Of a DNA stretch of 64,000 nt, positions 34,818 to 47,180 are shown piece after piece. Source of the DNA: Piper betle (taxonomy: Eukaryota; Streptophyta; Magnoliopsida; Piperales; Piperaceae). Every line of letters starts with the position of its first letter. Position 1 is the stretch's first letter. The stretch is taken from positions 124,001 through 188,000 of the forward strand of contig JAURVB010014120.1 in the NCBI GenBank assembly GCA_033002965.1, in the 5' to 3' direction. A program made the position numbers and the translations under genes. The notes below the pieces were generated by a model. It searched no databases. It saw nothing but the letters and a program-made list of their open reading frames with translations, and had not been told where the DNA came from.

Positions 34818-37800
34818 ATGGAAGATATCATGTCGCCTTCCTACCCGGCAGGCAAGCTTTTCTCCCCTTACCCTTCCTCCGTTTGTTTCCGTATCGTCGG
34901 CGGCGGCGCTAAATCGTCGCCGACTTATATCAGTATTGCGGGTGGTGGACTTCGTGTCGTCCACCCGCCGACACAGAGAAGTAGGCGATAAGGTGTGTCG
35001 CATCGCCGAATTATCTCGACGTTGCAAACCATGCTCAGTTTACGTACAAGCATGCTTTTCAAGTTATGCGGGCTTAGAATGTTTAGTACTTGGTATCGAT
35101 TCGAATGCTAGCTTAATAGGGGAGTCGTGGTATAGGTTTTTTTAATTAGCTAGAATTTCGAAGCAATTTTCTTTCTTTGGCGTTTAGGCGTTTGAAATTT
35201 AGAGTTTTTGTGATGCATTGGTTTAGATTCTTTAGATAGCGATGTCAACGTTGACATTGTTATAATTGGGGAGTAGTTATTTGAAATTTAGAGTTGTCGT
35301 GATGCATTGGTTTAGATTCTTTAGATATCGATGTCAACGTTGACATTGTTAGAATTGGGGAGTAGTTATTTGAAATTTAGAGTTGTCCTGATGCATTGGT
35401 TTAGATTCTTTAGATATCGATGTCAACATTGACATTGTTAGAATTGGGGAGTAGTTATTTGAAATTTAGAGTTGTCGTGATGCATTGGTTTAGATTCTTT
35501 AGATATCGTCTTGTCGATGTCAACGTTGATATTGTTGTAATTTGGGAGAGGTGTTATAATTTTTTAAATAAAAAATGCATTTTCGTGACGTTTTATTAGT
35601 TTTCTAAAGGAGTGTGTTAATTCTAAGACAAATAGTTTTGGTATTTAGAATATACTCATGAAAAAGCTTAGTGTCCTAGTGAAAAGATTGTTCAAAGTAA
35701 TGTTAAGAGGATTTATCTTTTCTAAATTGTTAGTGAGTAAACGTGATTTAATGTATGAGGGAAGAATATATAATATTGCCCACTCTTTTATCATGATTAT
35801 GGTTAAAAGCAGATTGTTTCCCTTTTTTCCTCAGAGAAGACATCTCATAAAATAAAAAAGGAAAAAGAAGGTGGAAAATCAACACGAAAGAAGTTGAGGA
35901 GACAGAAAACCAGCAGCAAGCTTGATGCTTCTGTTAATGAGAATGATCAGCTTCACTCTGACGACTACAGTGTTTCAAGGAAACTAGAGCATGGTTAGTA
36001 GTGGGTTTCCTTTACATGTTTTTCCCAATATAAGAAGGATGAAACTTCCAAACTTTGATAGGCAAGACATTTGCTTAAAGTATGCGCACAGTTCGGGCCT
36101 TTTACTTTGGTCATTTTTACTTGCCTAATAATTATTGCCACATATATTTAGATAATGAAAATGTCAGCAATGTGAAAGCAAAAAAGTCAGCTCCATCAAA
36201 ATCAAAGGAATGGGAAATTGGCATGGTGAATAATGCAGGGGGTGATACTGAAATGTCCGAAATTAAAAGGTCTGGCAAAGGTAAAAAAATGAAGAAGAAA
36301 CTAAAAAAGGACATGGACAACAAAATTGAGATCAACGAGGGCGATGACCTGTATCAAATTTCTTCAGGAGGTGAGGACTCTTCAAAAGGAATGATGAGTA
36401 TGTTTGCTCTTTTGGCCATTTATAATTCGATATATTGCCAAAAAGTCATGTCATGTTTTCCCTGAGATACATTTCCCAGGTATTGTAATGTTTTCATCAC
36501 GAAATTCTTCAATCTACTGTAATGTTACTTGCGATTTTCTTTAAAATAGAGTGGCTAAGTGAATTTCATCATTGTAGACTTGGTGTGGAAATACTTTCGC
36601 AAAGGGATTTATTAGTTTATTTTATGGCATTTAATTATTTTTATTATTTACATGCTCTTTAGATACTGAAAATGTCAGCTGTGGAAAAGCTAAAAAGTCT
36701 GCTTTATCAAAAACAAAGAAACGGTCAATTGGCATGGTGAGCAATGCAGGGGGTGATACTGAAATGCCCAAAATTAAAAGGTCCGGTAAAGGTAAAAAAG
36801 TGAAGAAGAAACAAAATAGGGACGTGGACAACAAAATTGAGATTGATGAGGACGATGATGTGTATCAAATTTCTTTAGGAGACGAGGACTCTTCAAAAGG
36901 AATGATGGGTATGTTTTTTGGCCATTTATAATTGGATATTGCCAAACAAGTCATGTCTTGTTTTCTTTTAAATACATTTCACAGGTATTATTATGCATTT
37001 GTCACTAGATTGTTCTATCGGCCAATATATTGCCTGTGATTTTTATTTGAAATAGAGTGGCTAACTGAATATTATCAGTTTAGACCTGGCGTGCAAATAC
37101 TTAAGCAAAGGATTTATCAATTTATTTTTGGCATTTACTTATCTATGTTATTTACATGCTCTTTAGATACTGAAAATGTCAGCAGTGGAAAAGCAAAAAA
37201 GTCAGCTCTGTCAAAAACAAAGAAACGGACAATTGGCATGGTTATTAATGCAGGAGGTGATATTGAAACGCCTGTGATTAAGAGGTCTGCTAAAGGTAAA
37301 AAATTGAAGAAGAAACCAAAAAAGGACGTGGACAACAAAGTTGAGATCAATGAGGCCGATGATGTGTATCAAATTTCTTCAGGAGACGAGGACTCTTCAA
37401 AAGGAATGATGAGTAAGTATTATTTTTTGGCCATTTGTGAGAAGATATTGCCAAAAAGTCATGTCTTGTTTCCTTTGAAATACATTCTACTGGTATCATA
37501 ATGCATTCATCACTAGATTCTTCAATCTTCTGAAATATTACTTTTGATTTTTCTTTAAATTAGAGTGGCTGAGTGAATATCATCAGTGTAGACCTGGTGT
37601 GCAAATACTTCAGCAAAGGATTGATGACTACATAATGGCCTATGATGAAAAGGAAGAACAGGTATCCATGTCTTCGTCATAGAGTGACTCTAGTCTGTAC
37701 TAAGCAGAGTGATTCTGCACTAAGTACTAACCGTTGCCTATTAATGTTCCAGGAGAGGAAGACGAGAGAGGCCGAGGCTGCGGAAGGTGGTTGGACAGTA

Positions 37801-38642
37801 GTAGTGCACCATAAAGGAAGGAAGAAGACAACAGATGAGGAAAGTGGAATTACAGTTGGCGCTGTTTCTCAGGCCTCTGTAATAGATAAAACGGAGAAGA
37901 AGAAAGACAAAATTGCTTCATATTTCTACAATTTCCAAAAGCGTGAGGCAAAAAGAAATGGTATGAAAATATTTGGTCTGGTCACCCATATTTGCATTAT
38001 TGTGATTTCTTTCCCTTACATAATTGGAACTTGGAGTTTATTTTTTATTTGGACTAATTTTAATCGAAAAGATAAGAAATTGAATATTGGAAGTTACTTA
38101 AAATTAGTATTCGAGTCGTAACTCGTGTGCAATTAACCAATGGATGATGACAAGTGCATGTTTTGTTCTACAAGTCCATATGACCATATTCCTCTCAACT
38201 CTGAGTGAACTTTTTTGTTGTGTTACACAACACCAACAAAGTGTTCTGTTTATATTTGTTAATTCTGATAATCTTCTTACGAAATTGGCATTGTAATCCC
38301 GCATTAATTTCTAGCAGCTTTGCCACAGTAGAGTGGAGTCAGGGCTCTTTCTTGAATTGTTCCTTATCATGATTATTAGTTGCCTGTTTGACTTATCATT
38401 TTCCTTGAATACTTGTATTTTATTTATTTTAAACAAAAAATAGGCCCATTTCTTGAATTGTTGCTTGTCATCATTTTCAGTTGCCTGTTTGACGTATCAT
38501 TTTCCTTGAGTACTTGTATTTTATTTATTTTAAACAAAAATTATTTTTACTTACAGAGCTTCTGATGCTGCAAAATAAGTTTGAAGAAGATAAGAAACGC
38601 ATACAGCAGTTGAGAGCCGCAAGGAAGTTCAGACCTTATTAG
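34818..38642 (+). CDS. RRP7: RRP7 family ribosomal RNA-processing protein with a triplicated exon
   Basis: Rrp7 acts in the nucleolus in 18S rRNA maturation and small-subunit assembly. Predicted coding exons: 34818-34980, 35835-35993, 36152-36397, 36663-36908, 37167-37412, 37564-37661, 37753-37960, 38557-38642. They sum to 1452 nt (483 residues) with all phases consistent. The family signature is at the C-terminus: KWLSEYHQCRPGVQILQQRI, EGGWTVVVHHKGRKK, YFYNFQKREAKRNELL and the end KKRIQQLRAARKFRPY. The middle is Lys-rich and is expanded by three 82-codon exon copies, each ending near DEDSSKGMM. The first exon and start codon are the weakest part: chosen because they give the right phase and a good ATGG context. 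No family N-terminal domain was recognised. The 5' intron (34981-35834) holds an 89-bp tandem repeat. Confidence 0.88.
35193..35548. repeat. 89-bp minisatellite, four copies, in RRP7 intron 1
   Basis: TGAAATTTAGAG begins units at 35193, 35282, 35371 and 35460, exactly 89 bp apart. Each contains GATGCATTGGTTTAGATTC and GATGTCAACRTTGA. The fourth has an insertion near its end. Confidence 0.93.
36152..37661 (+). repeat. tandem triplication of an RRP7 exon block (~500-bp unit)
   Basis: Three units start at 36152, 36663 and 37167 (periods 511 and 504 bp). Each has a 246-nt exon (phase 1 at both ends, so additions keep the frame), an intron, and the start of the WLSEYHQ exon. The last exon is complete only in the third unit (37564-37661). 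The earlier two copies (about 36550-36615 and 37057-37125) keep the acceptor but break off halfway into the next intron. Confidence 0.92.
38351..38543. repeat. direct duplication in RRP7 intron 7
   Basis: Two ~95-bp copies, about 38351-38447 and 38452-38543, share TTCTTGAATTGTT, GTTGCCTGTTTGACKTATC and CTTGTATTTTATTTATTTT. Confidence 0.88.
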
Positions 38643-39256
38643 AATTCACTTTGAGAACTCTGTTCGGGTAATTGCATCGATGTATTATTCTCTATAATGG
38701 ATATTTGTATGATTCTTTTTGAAACCTATCAGTACAAAGGAAAATGCCCGATGACATGTATGATTTGCCTTTACTATGTGAAAATATATCAATTAGTGAT
38801 TTGTAACAAATGGTAGGATAAATAAACTAATAGAGCCTTTGAAGCGCTCATTTTTGCAGGTATGTGATTTGATATTTATGAATTTATACTGACCTTTCCG
38901 GTCCACTTTATCTAACCATTATTTATTTATTTTGGTGGGGAGAAACCTGCAACGATGTGGCAAGTTTTTTTGTCGAATGCCTTTCTGAAGAAATGAACAT
39001 GTCCAAGTAAACATTGAGATGAATGAACATTGAAAAACATATAATTTTCTCAAGAAATTTTTTACGCACATTATTTTCCTGGCAATGCAGCAAACAAGAC
39101 AAATATGAGGACTGCGGTGGAAAATATATTTATTGTTATTAACTGAAACATAATTTTTCTCAAAAGAAATGAATGGCAGAAAGAATTACAATGAAACGCA
39201 ATTTTACAATGAGGCGTGCTAGAATAACAAAAGGCTAATCTTGTGAGGAGATAATA
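38643..39256. other. 3' flanks of RRP7 and GAUT (convergent genes)
   Basis: The two genes face each other with 614 bp between stop codons. It is AT-rich and likely contains both 3' untranslated regions. No separate feature seen. Confidence 0.6.
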
Positions 39257-42200
39257 CTATGAATGGATGTTGCATTGTTGTAAGAGTGGGTGGTCGTAGG
39301 GAGCAAACTTGCTCCAGTAACCTTTGTATCTTACAATACCAGTTTCAAGCCATGGTTTCATCAATCCGTCGTACTGTAAAACTGCTGCCCTGTTGATGTC
39401 CTCACGGGTGAGAGTAGACTCCTCCATACCAAGCCCTCGAAGGTGCCACCTTCGGTCCAAAGCCAATGTATGGTTGTAGAAAGTCACCATGCCCAACGGC
39501 ATGTTCCCATCCTTCCACAGCTGTTTACTCCTTCCCTAAAACCAAATATTGAGGTATTAGCGTGGAAAAAAAATCAAGTGTAATCTATGAAGAATAAATT
39601 GTACAAAGAAAACAATTTGTAACCTCAAAAACAATATTTTGGCTGCTAAGAAGCCATCGCCTTAAAATGAATGACATCAAGAAAAGCAGACAGTTGCAAA
39701 CAAAAGAAACTAGGGCAGAATGAAACAACAGTGAGTACCCCTAAAGTCTAAGCAATGGAAAGAACAAGTGACAAAGATAAACAGTCGCATGACACAAGCA
39801 GAAATATCTATATATACTTAACCAAAAGATGACACCTCTATAATGGTTAAGATTAGCTTGCATAGGCTGATAAACAGAATTATATGTGCATGAAATTGCA
39901 AACAATAAAGCATGATGTCGCAGCAGTTTCAGAGCTGTGGATCATACCAGTTGCAACCATTTGTGGTAAACATGAGTAAGTGCATGCCTCCGCCACATTT
40001 CGAGATCAAATATATTCACACCAAATGCCCAAGTGCATGCTTTAGCATTAAACTGCTTTGAAACCAAAGGATCAGAGAAATTAAGGAGATTATCCATTAG
40101 ATGAGAGATTTCATGCTCATCATCATCACACATTTCAACCACTCCAACCACTTTTCTGTTCATCTTTAATCCCCACAAACCGCTGAGATCCTTCTGGACA
40201 ACCACATCATGATCAAGAAACACAATCTTGTCCAGATGAGGAAAGAGTTCGGGCAAATAGAAATGCACATAGTTCAATGGTAATTTAAAGTGTGAATCTT
40301 GTGAAGATCCCTGTGTCAAAATCGGATCAACATTTGCAGAAGATGGCTTAAAATCATCCACACTCAATACTTCAATGGTGGCTTTCCCAGGTGGACTGGT
40401 TAAAAACCACATACTGATAGCTGGAAGATTCAGAGCATCAGTCACTATATGAAAGACAATTTTCTCTGGTTCCTGTATAAGATATTGCACATCAAATGCT
40501 ATAAAATATCAAGTGAGCAGTATTTACAAATCGATGCAGAAGCCTCAGTGCCACTAATTTAAAAAATAAACCACAGAAACCCAATTCCCCAACAGTGGAG
40601 GTGCACAAATGCACAATTTCATCATTGAAAATTTTTGTTTGAAGTTTATAGTCTTCCTGAGCCCAATCATTTGAAAAGGGCAGGTGGTTATGGTGATGAA
40701 GATGATGCTGATAAAGTATTGGTTTTGCATCCAATTTCAATCAAAGACCAACCTCTGACACTTCCAAATATTATCGAGTTCTCCATCAAAGTAAGGTATG
40801 GACAGGTTCTACAGGCTTCATTTTATATTGCTCTGTCAAAAAGCAGTAGGTACATACCTTTGATGATGAAACAGTGGAATTAACCACAACTGCACATGCA
40901 AGGATGTTGTCAGAGAATACAGCATAATGATATAGATCAGGTTGTTTCAATTTTTGATCTATGAATTTTCTCTTTTCCAGCTGCAGAGAAAAGTAACCAG
41001 CAGTAAGCCTCATTGACAGGCAGTGAAAACCTTTAGGGAAGGTCCTTGCAGCAATCTGTGTCAGATAATTTGCTTGACTCTTTTCGATCCTCAGTTGTTC
41101 TTCAGTGCTAGCAATTGTGCCTCGAAGCTTTGAAGCCAGGGGAGAACATCTAGAGTAAATGCGACCCACTCTGGATAATAAGCTTTCCATGGACCTCATT
41201 CTCTGCAAAGCACTAGAATAGATGCTGGTTCACTACAAAAGATTTTTATAATGTTCATAAGACATACTGGTCCCTAAAATGGTGTGCCCATTTGTTTACA
41301 TGTTTTTTCAAGAAATTGCATTGTCTTTTATCCTGATCCGCAATCAAAAAGGACCTTCCTCCTGCAGCTATATGGAGGATAGGCAACTATCAAGCTATTG
41401 AAACAGTGAAAGCATTTTGGAGCTGAATAGGCTCTTGATATTTCCAACTGATGAGGGCATAATGCTAACTATGAACTAACATATGGCACACTAAACTCAA
41501 ATTATGACAAGTCTAAACATTTTACTTAGTGTCACATACGTACCAAGTTAGTAATCTAGTTCACAAGTCTATAACCACAACAATGGGCATGAATCAACTT
41601 TGCTGAACATACCTTTTATGCAAAGCTGAATCTCCAGTGGCTTCCCCAATTGCTCTTTCATTCTCTTTTATTCTTAGTCTCAGATCTTTCACTAAATGAG
41701 AATTGCTATTGGCTGCAGCAAAATTCAAGTATGCTTTTGCCAGTATTAATTGATCTGTCATTGATCTTAGCAACTCATTGGATGGCCTTTTCGAATGAGA
41801 CTTCTCAATTGGCCGCCGTTGTCCCTGCTAGGAGATAAGAAATAATTACTCAACACATTAGCAGATTTTAAAACCAAATTTAAAATGAATAATAAAATAT
41901 TTATTCTCATTGGTTCAGAAGTATCTATGCACCACATCAAAACTCAATTTGCTACCAATAACAGTGGGTAATATTACCAAAAATGGACTTGACCATAAAA
42001 TTCATCCAAACTGAAGGCCATACTAAATAAGGACCATTATCACCTATAAGAGTATCAGCGCAGCTATAATATTGATGTAGAAGAGTATAAATTGATAACT
42101 CTACAAAAGAGTTATTATTTTGTGTTATTAATGAATTCTTTTGCCGGTTTCAAGTATTACATTGTTGAAGTTTAGGTGAATTAATTTTAGGTATTTTCAT

Positions 42201-45105
42201 AAAAATTAGAAAATCGTTGAATTGTCTGGTTGGTTGCATGTTTGATGTTTACTTGGTTGTTGTTGAGCAGGTGCAATGATTAGATTGAAGATTGGGAGCT
42301 GAAAAGTTCAGGAAATTGAAGATTGAAGTTCGGATTCCAGTGGCTCTGCACCTTAGCATAGGTTTCCTTGTGCCTTGGTGTGAAGGAATTTATGACAGAT
42401 GCTAAGGATCTTGCTCCTTGGTGCAACATTTCTTTGCGCCTTGGTGTGACATGAGAAGAGAGTTTACACTGAAATTCCAGAAGGCTTGCGCCTTGGCTAG
42501 AAGTTTCGTGCACCTTGGCACAAGGCGGCGAGATTGATTAATTATTTATTATTTTTGTGATTGTTGCAGGCCCCACATCTAAAATTTGAGGAGACCTATA
42601 AATACTTGCTTTAATGACGTCTAAGGGAGAGGAGAACGAGAGAAAAAAAACCTAAGCAACTTCATCAACCATTCAAAAGGAGAAGACAATTACTTCGGCA
42701 AAAGAGGACAATCTTAAAGAGTTTTCCTTATTTCCCTCTAGGGTTTTCTCTTTTGCAATGAGTTGTATGATCTCAATGAATTTGCTGGTGTTTCTAGTTT
42801 ACATTAAGGAGTAAATTCGTTTACTTGAATTCTGATGGATTTTAATTGCAATACTTGATAAAGTTTGTTTCTTCCCTCTTTTGAATTGATGTTAATGAAT
42901 TGCTTATTCTATCTTGCTAAATTGCATGCAACAGTTTGATCACCTATGGTAGTGTCTAGAGGCTTTATTTATTTTAGAGATAAAAGAATCAAATCTTAGT
43001 TCATGTTGATGGTGATTAGTGAATAGGGCAGAGATGTACTTATTTGCCTAAGATAGCCATACTAGGGTTGTGGTTATGTGTTGCTTAATTTTAGTTGCAT
43101 AGAGATATATCAATTGGGTTAAAGTAATAAATTCGTAGGAATGACTCGAGAGAGCATTGAGAATAAATTTATTTCCTTGGATAGCAATTCATTACATTAA
43201 TTTTTAGAGGTGAAGGATAAATCCAGTTAAGTAAAGCAATTAAATGAAGTAATGAATCCTAGGTTTTAGTTGCTAGAGTAAAACTTGCATAGAATAGAAG
43301 CAGTGTTAGATTTCTTGCCTTACTTTTATTCTCGTAGAAAACGAATCCAAAATATTTCTTTCTCTTGCTTAAGTAGAGTTGATTAAATTAGTCTTAAGAG
43401 TTTGCGAATTTAGTTAAAAGTGCTCCATGAGAACCATCTTTATTATCACTTTATTACTTGATACAATACATTTACTTGAGTGTTTAAAATATAAATGAAA
43501 AATAAAGCTTCACGCTTGTTATTGTGACAAACTAAAGGAGACCAAAAATGGAGAAACACATGCACTGACCGCACTGAAATATATAATGGCTTGTCTTTGC
43601 AGATTGCATCACAAAATCAACCGCACAAACAAGGAATAGAAAAAAGAAAGAATAAAATTTGTTATACACATATCTGCCATTGTGAAGGTAAACGATTTAT
43701 ATCGGAGAAATTTTTTTTTAAAAAAAGAAACACACTTGTCTATGCCACTTTGTGTCCTTTTGCAAAAAGATATATAACACTAGTGGGTAGTGACAACGGT
43801 GAAAAGAAAAAAAACTATAAAAGGCAACAGAAGTTTTAGTCAAAGGCTAACCTTTTCCTCTGAAGGCACATAAGTCTGGTTGTCAGTCTGATTTCTACTC
43901 TCGTCATCTTTTCCTTTGTCACCAAATATAGAACCTTGAAAATGGAAAAATAGATGTATTATCTTAACTTGACACAAGATTCAATGAAAAGGGTAAAGGA
44001 ACAGGATATATTCTGAGCACGTGATCAGAAAAGATAAACTCACTGTTTGTTTCAGGTAAACCATCATCCAATTTGACATCCTTTTCCTTGTATTGAAACA
44101 AGTTACCATTAAAATTCCTACTATCTACATTACTAGATTCAACATCATTATAAACAATGCGCATTGGCTCTTTTACATCTTCTCCACCTTCCTGAAAAAC
44201 CAAACGCAACAAGTCAGTACCATAAGGTAAAAGGAGTACTCTTGAAAAAAAAACGACCAAAAACAAATGGAATGAAACAAAATTAACTAATATATAGATA
44301 TAAGATAAAAGAAAATGTCCGTTAGCTCAAGTCTCATATCAATATGCTCCTCAATATACGAGTATTACAAAAGCATTCTTGAAATACAACCCTTTGTAAG
44401 ATCAATAGTACTAGCTTAGCCCGCATAAGTTTCTCTATAATGGCTTGTAACAAAATCACTTTCGATGAATGAACACATCATACTCATAATAGCAAAAACA
44501 CTCATACAATCATCACCATTACAACAAAATCAGCCAAGTCCAGCAAATGTGATAAGCTGTCTACTCTGCTATAAGTCTCCCACAATTTCCAAAGTTTTTG
44601 TCATCTGTGTAGCAGTCACAAACATGCTGCCTACTTCTCCCTATCAAGCTTTGCAAGATTTCTCCATAAATTATTCTTTCTTTAAATGTTACCAAATACA
44701 TAGAAATCAAGGCGAGACCAACAAACCTGAATTGCAAGTAGACTCTTGGAGTCCTGCGAGTGATCCTGCCATAACCATTCATCCAACAACACATTAATTA
44801 ATCCCCCAATCACAACCAATAAACACAGTTCAAAAATAAAATCAATCAAGAAAAACAATGCTTACTAATCCTGAAGCATCCTCGATACCTGAAATTGCGC
44901 AAAAAATACCACCAAAATAATCACACACACAAAAAAATCAACAAAATCAACCAAAAAAAAGAAGAAAGTAGGGAGGAATCGGAGTACCGAGAGAGTCGGA
45001 GAAGGGTGCGAGCTTGTCATGGAAGATGAGAATGGGGGCGACGACGGTGAGGACGAGGAGGGCGAGGATGAGGTCTCTCCCGCATTTCACGCCAGCGGTC
45101 GCCAT
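39257..45105 (-). CDS. galacturonosyltransferase, GT8 GAUT family (GAUT5/6-like)
   Basis: Golgi type II membrane glycosyltransferase expected to transfer galacturonic acid from UDP-GalA in pectin synthesis. Coding exons: 44988-45105, 44866-44888, 44727-44765, 44044-44191, 43852-43934, 41613-41824, 40858-41212, 39948-40472, 39257-39535 (1782 nt, 593 residues, normal for the family). A membrane anchor (LILALLVLTVVAPILIF) lies at residues 12-28, then a stem and a basic region. Conserved blocks include FPKGFHCLSMRLT, FSDNILACAVVVNST and IVFHIVTDALN. LDHDVVVQ holds the metal-binding DXD at about 413-415, and CTWAFGVN follows. The C-terminal motif, normally HYxGxxKPW, reads QYDGLMKPW: Gln replaces His near residue 555 (codon 39374-39376). 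The closest branch by memory is GAUT5/6, which shares LDHDVVVQ. The intron 41825-43851 holds an LTR-like insertion. Confidence 0.92.
42050..43510 (+). mobile_element. LTR-like insertion in a GAUT intron
   Basis: The segment has LTR-type organisation on the plus strand: a TATA-like CCTATAAATACTTG near 42585, then leader-like purine-rich sequence, and an end (ATTACTTGATACAATACA... then GTGTTTAAAATATAA) that loosely resembles the end of the Athila-type LTRs at 55751 and 60589. Its borders and target duplication were not found. No coding region, so probably a solo LTR or fragment. Confidence 0.4.
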
Positions 45106-46080
45106 CGTCGGAGGTGACTCGCCGTCGGCTGGCGGTCACCTATCCCGCCGGCGTTCAACTCCGGCTACCGTACACCGCCGCTCCGGCGGTCGCAGCGGCA
45201 ACAGCAGATCGGGAGATGCATTGCCGGAGCAAATGGGGTTTAAAATTTTGTTTTTACCGAAAATGGTTATTAGTTACTATAATGCTCATTTAGTGTTACT
45301 AATAGCTATTGTCAAAAGCTATAGATCCTAATTTCATCTTTTTACCCTTTAAGGTTACATTTTAAAAAAGATGTAGGATGGTCCACTTAAATTTTAAAAA
45401 TATAGATCAAAACCTAATCAACCAAGTTAAAGATATGAAAAACAATTTCATTGTTTTTTATCTTTATTTGAGTTATATATAATGTCTCATTTATAGTTAT
45501 AAAAGAAATTTCACTTTTATGGTAAAAAGTTCTTTACAAAATATATAGACATTTATTTATAGGAGACGTTAAATATGACTTATTATCACGTGGAGGGAAA
45601 AATTTTGTATATTATGCATGGGAGGGAGAGAAAAAAATGACAAGATTGACCCCAAAATTAATTTCCAATGGGTGGTAGTTGCGTTGTGGGCTAGGTTGAG
45701 TGATGGGTTGAGGTGTAGGTTGGTCCATCACATAAATTGGCAGAGTGTGTTTGGGTCGTTGTTTAAATGCTCGAAGAGAGGTGCTCATCTCGAGAAGGAC
45801 TCCTTCGCTCCTGCCATCCGTCGCTCCTCTATTTGTCTTTGGTGGTGGTCGACTCTTCGACTAAGTTTGCTTTTCATTTTAGGGGGGGGAAGGCAAATGG
45901 TCGTGGTGGGAGCATTCGTTTTGGTGGTCGAGGTGGTGGTGTGTGGTTCGTGTTGTTGTTCATTAGGTGATGGTGTAGGCTGTCGCTATCATGGTCGTGG
46001 TCGGCAAGTCTTTATCTTGGTTGGTTGCTTGTCTTGGGAGGATGTTTTTTTTTAATTTATATATCATGTTGATTGGGCTT
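45106..46080. other. GAUT 5' flank and unassigned DNA
   Basis: 45106-45240 is GC-rich, probably GAUT leader or promoter. 45620-46055 keeps a Gly/Val-rich frame open on the plus strand, unlike any protein known to me. Confidence 0.4.
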
Positions 46081-46087
46081 AGAGTTG

Positions 46088-47180
46088 AGGAGCAAAAAAG
46101 GCCCCACGAGAATGGGGTGGGGTCGAGTGGGCGGACAGAGCTTAAAAAATCGAGAAAAGAGAAGAAGGGGGTGATGAAGAGTCATCCAAATAAGGTACAA
46201 AAGACAAAGCTCGTAGAAGGAGCAAGGACAGGTAAACATTTATAGATCCTTTCTTTAGATTTTGATGTGAAATGACATTTGTCATTGATGATTAGCTTGG
46301 AGTGAATATGATGTATGTCTCTATGTTTATATGTAGTTGTGATAAAATTCTTTAAGCTTGAATTCAAATGAATGAAAACTTGAATATGATGATCAACATA
46401 TGTTTGGGGTCATTTTATTTAGGTTGCAACTTGAATATGATGGTCAATGTATGTTTAGGGTCTTTTTGTTTAGGTTGAGTTCAAATGAATGACAGCTTGA
46501 ATATGATGGTCAGGGTATGTTTGGGTCTTTTTGTTTAGGATGAGTTCAAATTAATGATAGCTTGAAAATGTGAGTAAATGCCGATGGCAAGTGTAGTGTG
46601 TGAAATTTGTAATTCATTCGATTAAATACATTGTCATTGATGCAACTTTATGTATCATCGATAAAAAGTTTAGGATGACTTTAAATGACTTTCAGTAAAT
46701 TGTTTTTCAATTTCTTTTCATCATTTCTCATGCTTTTTATTAAATAGTTTTGTCAATGATATGTTAGGAGTACACGAATGTTAATCATTGTTTCATATAA
46801 ATGTGTTAATAAGTATATGGTATAGTTGGGGAATGAAAACATATGATAGTCATTAATGAGAAATATATTATGTGATTAATGATTTGAATATGTTTTTATC
46901 ATATTGCATAAAAGTTTGAAGTAGGGCCTCACAAGGATGAGGTAGGGGCAAGTGGGCTGGCAAAACCTAAAAAATTGAGAAAGGAAAAGAAGGGGGATGA
47001 ATAGTCATCCAAAGGCAAATAAGGCAAAGCCCCTCCAAGGAGCAAGGATAGGTAAGCATTTATAGATCCTTTCTTTAGCTTCGTATGTGAAATGACATTT
47101 GTCATTGATGGTTAGATTGGAGTGAATATGATGCATACCGCTGTGTTTGTATGTAGTTGAGTGTCTGTTTATGTTTGTGA
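46088..47180 (+). repeat. duplicated exon block at the head of the Ulp1-type locus
   Basis: 46094-46360 and 46919-47180 are diverged copies. Each has a basic coding stretch (KKSRKEKKG type, with GGAGCAAGGAYAGGTAARCA at the splice donor) and a following intron starting TTTATAGATCCTTTCTTTAG. The second copy has in-frame stops. Between them, 46379-46560 holds about three tandem ~65-bp units beginning CTTGAATATGATGRTCA. Confidence 0.75.

Noticed and set aside
35193..35548. CRISPR-like array
   Set aside because: Units are contiguous 89-bp tandem repeats without unique spacers, in a plant intron.
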